Shown here: positions 31,343-34,103 of the stretch, piece after piece
Layout of the letters: the number at the start of each line of letters is the position of its first letter
How positions within the stretch are numbered: position 1 is the first letter of the stretch
Position numbers and translations under genes: made by a program
The notes under the pieces: model-generated
The model's database searches: none
What the model was told of the DNA's origin: nothing
What the model saw: the letters and a program-made list of their open reading frames with translations, nothing else
Assembly (NCBI GenBank): GCA_947303255.1
Contig: CAMYXL010000032.1
Coordinates: forward strand, 1 to 34,103
Source of the DNA: an uncultured Clostridia bacterium
GTDB taxonomy: Bacteria > Bacillota > Clostridia > Saccharofermentanales > Saccharofermentanaceae
DNA length: 34,103 nt
Direction of reading: 5' to 3'

Positions 31343-31375
31343 AACCGGAAGATATTATACTTCCGGTTTTTTTTG
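31343..31375 (+). terminator. Terminator after the small membrane protein gene
   Basis: Stem AACCGGAAG (31343-31351) with CTTCCGGTT (31360-31368), followed by TTTTTT. Confidence 0.9.
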
Positions 31376-31394
31376 CAGCAAAACCCTCTCTTTT

Positions 31395-31453
31395 GATCTT
31401 TTTCGAAAAACATGTGAGTAAAAAACATCTAAAAGATTATTAATCAGTATAAT
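31395..31453 (+). promoter_or_regulatory. Leader signals of the BspA-like gene
   Basis: TTTTTCGAAAAAC (about 31400-31412) stands upstream of TATAAT (31448-31453); the -35 position holds only ACATCT. GGAGGGG (31463-31469) is the ribosome site. The palindrome plus ACAT is arranged as in the ABC operon leader. Confidence 0.5.
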
Positions 31454-31476
31454 CATTCTTTTGGAGGGGTTACTCT

Positions 31477-34103
31477 ATGAAAAAGACAGTTTTGAAGGTT
31501 ATATCGATGATTCTGTCGATGTTATTTGTTATGCTCTTGATCCCAAATCCGGTAGTTGGAGCTGTAACCAAAGGAAAATGCGGAGATGATCTGTTATGGT
31601 CCTTGGACGATAATGGAACATTAACCATATCAGGAACAGGAAAAATGAGAGATAAAATGAGTAACACTTGGCGTTCAATGAATGTAGTTGATGTAATTAT
31701 CAAAGAAGGTGTGACTTCTATAGGAACTCATTCTTTCGACTTTCTCAGTTCCATGAAATCCGTAACTATTCCGAGTAGTGTGGAAACTATTGGAGAAAGA
31801 GCATTTCAATGGAGTAACAACATTGAATCCGTGCAAATATCTGAAGGAGTAAAAAAAATCGAAGAGGGCGCTTTTAAAGGGTGCACTAATCTAAAACTTC
31901 TTACACTCCCAAAATCTATTAATTCAATCGGGAAAGATGCATTTAGTAATACTGAAAACCTAACAGTTGAAATACTAGGAAATGATGTTAGTTTTGAAGG
32001 ATCACCGGGATCTTCTGTCCACTACGCAATGAGAAAAGAGCTATTAGACAAAATAGATATATCAGCACTAAATATTCCAAGAGCCTGTATTCACACTATG
32101 TATGATATTACTTATGTCTACTATAGCGATCAAATATCTATCAAAGAGAACGATATAGCATATGGTTCACAATACATTGATTTCCAAATAGAATACGATG
32201 CTGAAAGAGTAACTCCCAAAATAATGTGGACTAACGGAACAACATCAACAGAACTCATCCCCAATAATTACAGATGTATAAAAATGCCGGAGTCAAATGT
32301 TCCCGTTACTATAATTATCAGCACAGAAACAGGTATCAGCGGATATGGTTCTGGTTTCAAATGGAAACTAACTAATGACGGAACTCTGACAATAAAAGGC
32401 TGTGATAGTTTTATTTCATTTGATAATAAAAATGATATTCCTTGGCAAAAACACTCATCTGATATTAACAAAATAGTCATAGAAGAAGGTCTAACGGAAA
32501 TTGATCATTATACTTTCGTAGATTTACCTAACTTGAAAGAAATAAATATTTATAATATATACAAATCAGTCGAATTGAAGACAGCGTGGGTATATAATTG
32601 TGTTAATCTTGAAACTATAGCGATTGATCGTCTAACATATGATAAATTATTAAGATATTACCCTAATACAGACGTTTCAAAATATCACGTATATTATGGC
32701 GCTGTGATTATCATTGACGGAACAAAGCATTGGTGTAATACATATGGTAGTGAAATATTATCGGTAGATCATGAACCTCCCGAGAACCAGGAAATTGAAG
32801 TATTTTTTGAAGAATTATCAAGTTCTGACATAGTATTAAAGAGTGGAATACTGGATGTAACCATATCCGAAGACAAATCGAAAGCATATTTCACAATGCC
32901 TGATTGTGAATTCGCTGCTAGAGTAACCATAAATTATAAAACTATTCAAAAAGAAGTCATCTTCTGCATAAAGGACGGAGATAAAACGATCGAACTCCAA
33001 AAGAGCAACGTTGACATGACGACGATCCCTGAATACAAAGGCTCTGATCCAACAAAAGATCCAACTGAGGAATTCACATACACCTTTATCGGCTGGACTG
33101 ACGGAGAAAACTTTTACGAAAAGGATAAAGCGCTTCCTGCTGTTTCTGATGCTGTAACATACACTGCCGTCTTCGAACCGACAGCAAACTCGTATGAGAT
33201 CACGTTCTTGGATGCAGATGGAAATGTATTTCAATCCGGCAAATATGAGTATGGCCAAACTCCTTCCTGTAGTGAAACGCCGACCAAAAAGAATACGGCT
33301 GAATACACATACACGTTTGAAGGTTGGGCAAAAGAGAACAGTACGGAAGTTCTTGATCCGCTTCCTGATGTAACCTGTGAAGCAACATATCATCCGATCT
33401 TCTCTGATACCGTAAACGAGTATGAGATAACGTTCCTGGATGAGGACGGAACTGAGCTTCAATCAGGCAAGTATAAACATGGCACAACGCCTTCCTTTAA
33501 CGGAATACCTACCAAACCTGCAGATGACAAATTCACTTATACATTCGCAGGTTGGACACCGGAGTTAACAGAGGTAACAGGAGATGCTAACTACGTTGCT
33601 ACATATTCAGCCAAAGCAAAACCGATCCCTATCGACCCGGATCCGATCATTACTCCTATCCCGATACCTGTTACTTCCGTTAATCCTGAGGTAGCTGCTT
33701 CCTTTGAAGCATTTGTTGAAAGACTATATGAGGTAGCTTTAGACCGTGAATCAGATCCTGACGGAAAAGCCTATTGGACAAATCAGGTCATAGAAGGTAA
33801 CCTCACGGGTGCTGACTGCATAAGAGCATTCCTGCTAAGTGAAGAATTCAGTAACAGAAACTTAAGTGATGAAGAGTTTGTAACAGTTCTTTACAAAGCA
33901 CTCTTTGACAGAGATGCAGCAGATGATCCTGAAGGCTTTAACTTCTGGATGAACAGTCTTAAGACTGTCGGAAGAGATAACATAGTAGACGGATTTATTA
34001 ATTCAACAGAATGGTGCAATGTATGTGCCACATATGGAGTTAAATCAGGAGCAACAAGAGCAAAGGCAACGACAGCATCTAAGAATGCTACCGAGTTTGC
34101 AAC
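31477..34103 (+). CDS. BspA-like LRR / InlB-like repeat / DUF4214 surface protein (C-terminus cut off)
   Basis: At least 875 residues; the frame runs off the right edge. Signal peptide MKKTVLKVISMILSMLFVML to about VVGA. Then KGKCGDDLLWSLDDNGTLTI, the opening of BspA-type LRR_5 domains, and repeats such as VTSIGTHSF, VETIGERAF and VKKIEEGAF; a second such opening (WKLTNDGTLTIKG) lies at about residue 295. About residues 505-715 contain three InlB-like (Listeria-Bacteroides) repeats with YTFxGWT and YEITFLDxDG. A Pro linker (IPIDPDPIITPIPIPV) leads to a DUF4214 block from residue 739, similar to the two upstream ones and cut in its third unit. Likely a surface adhesin; anchoring is again presumably by DUF4214. 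Confidence 0.85.
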   Translation, partial: MKKTVLKVISMILSMLFVMLLIPNPVVGAVTKGKCGDDLLWSLDDNGTLTISGTGKMRDKMSNTWRSMNVVDVIIKEGVTSIGTHSFDFLSSMKSVTIPSSVETIGERAFQWSNNIESVQISEGVKKIEEGAFKGCTNLKLLTLPKSINSIGKDAFSNTENLTVEILGNDVSFEGSPGSSVHYAMRKELLDKIDISALNIPRACIHTMYDITYVYYSDQISIKENDIAYGSQYIDFQIEYDAERVTPKIMWTNGTTSTELIPNNYRCIKMPESNVPVTIIISTETGISGYGSGFKWKLTNDGTLTIKGCDSFISFDNKNDIPWQKHSSDINKIVIEEGLTEIDHYTFVDLPNLKEINIYNIYKSVELKTAWVYNCVNLETIAIDRLTYDKLLRYYPNTDVSKYHVYYGAVIIIDGTKHWCNTYGSEILSVDHEPPENQEIEVFFEELSSSDIVLKSGILDVTISEDKSKAYFTMPDCEFAARVTINYKTIQKEVIFCIKDGDKTIELQKSNVDMTTIPEYKGSDPTKDPTEEFTYTFIGWTDGENFYEKDKALPAVSDAVTYTAVFEPTANSYEITFLDADGNVFQSGKYEYGQTPSCSETPTKKNTAEYTYTFEGWAKENSTEVLDPLPDVTCEATYHPIFSDTVNEYEITFLDEDGTELQSGKYKHGTTPSFNGIPTKPADDKFTYTFAGWTPELTEVTGDANYVATYSAKAKPIPIDPDPIITPIPIPVTSVNPEVAASFEAFVERLYEVALDRESDPDGKAYWTNQVIEGNLTGADCIRAFLLSEEFSNRNLSDEEFVTVLYKALFDRDAADDPEGFNFWMNSLKTVGRDNIVDGFINSTEWCNVCATYGVKSGATRAKATTASKNATEFA

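Noticed and set aside
1..34103. Insertion sequences, prophage, tRNA or rRNA genes
   Set aside because: I looked for transposase motifs, terminal inverted repeats with target duplications, integrase genes and cloverleaf ends and found none.
1..34103. Genome-wide reassignment of TAG as a sense codon
   Set aside because: The LRR lipoprotein gene (20476-21312) ends at TAG in the expected place, so the amber at 304-306 is better explained locally.

Overview
The window looks like a chromosomal segment of a Gram-positive bacterium of class Clostridia. Evidence: AGGAGG-type ribosome sites, many lipoprotein signal peptides, moderate-to-low GC, TPP-riboswitch control of a ThiT-type ECF component, a RelB/RelE pair, and BspA-like, internalin-like and DUF4214 surface proteins of the kind common in gut or rumen Clostridia. 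The genus cannot be named from the sequence.

Layout. 1-910: start of a kinase-like phosphotransferase, a SAP/DUF6434 gene interrupted by an in-frame amber codon, and what looks like the antisense-RNA half of a type I toxin-antitoxin locus. 911-3330: an Asp/Glu racemase-family gene, a lipoprotein, and a MarR regulator with an operator-embedded promoter. 3329-8422: secreted or lipid-anchored proteins of unknown role (one looks like an inactivated metallopeptidase), a possible DUF600-like gene, DUF5104, a CbrC-like zinc protein and a small BspA-like protein. 8564-13815: an acetyltransferase coupled to a large LRR protein, then a second large surface protein with almost the same 244-residue DUF4214 C-terminus. 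13880-18456: RelB/RelE, small membrane or lipoproteins, a truncated zinc-ribbon gene and a secreted LRR protein. 18694-20468: the main plus-strand island, with a radical SAM gene behind a palindromic operator and thiT behind a TPP riboswitch. 20476-25300: LRR lipoprotein, methyltransferase, a lipoprotein/membrane-protein pair, an overlooked 51-residue membrane protein, and a two-ended membrane protein. 25649-30667: an ABC exporter - DUF1854 - ABC exporter operon. 30983-34103: a small membrane protein, then a BspA-like LRR / InlB-like repeat / DUF4214 protein cut by the window end.

Themes. Much of the window encodes envelope proteins built from interchangeable modules (EF-hand plus LRR, BspA LRR, InlB-like repeats, a shared C-terminal DUF4214 block). 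Three non-coding patterns stand out. First, five contiguous 53-bp direct repeats with no indels, each made of two alternating palindromes, lie just upstream of the LRR lipoprotein promoter. Second, a two-copy 57-bp nested-palindrome array lies upstream of another membrane-protein gene. Third, the heptamer TTTTCGA/TCGAAAA is strongly over-represented in coding regions and leaders. The repeat arrays are the best candidates for something undescribed.
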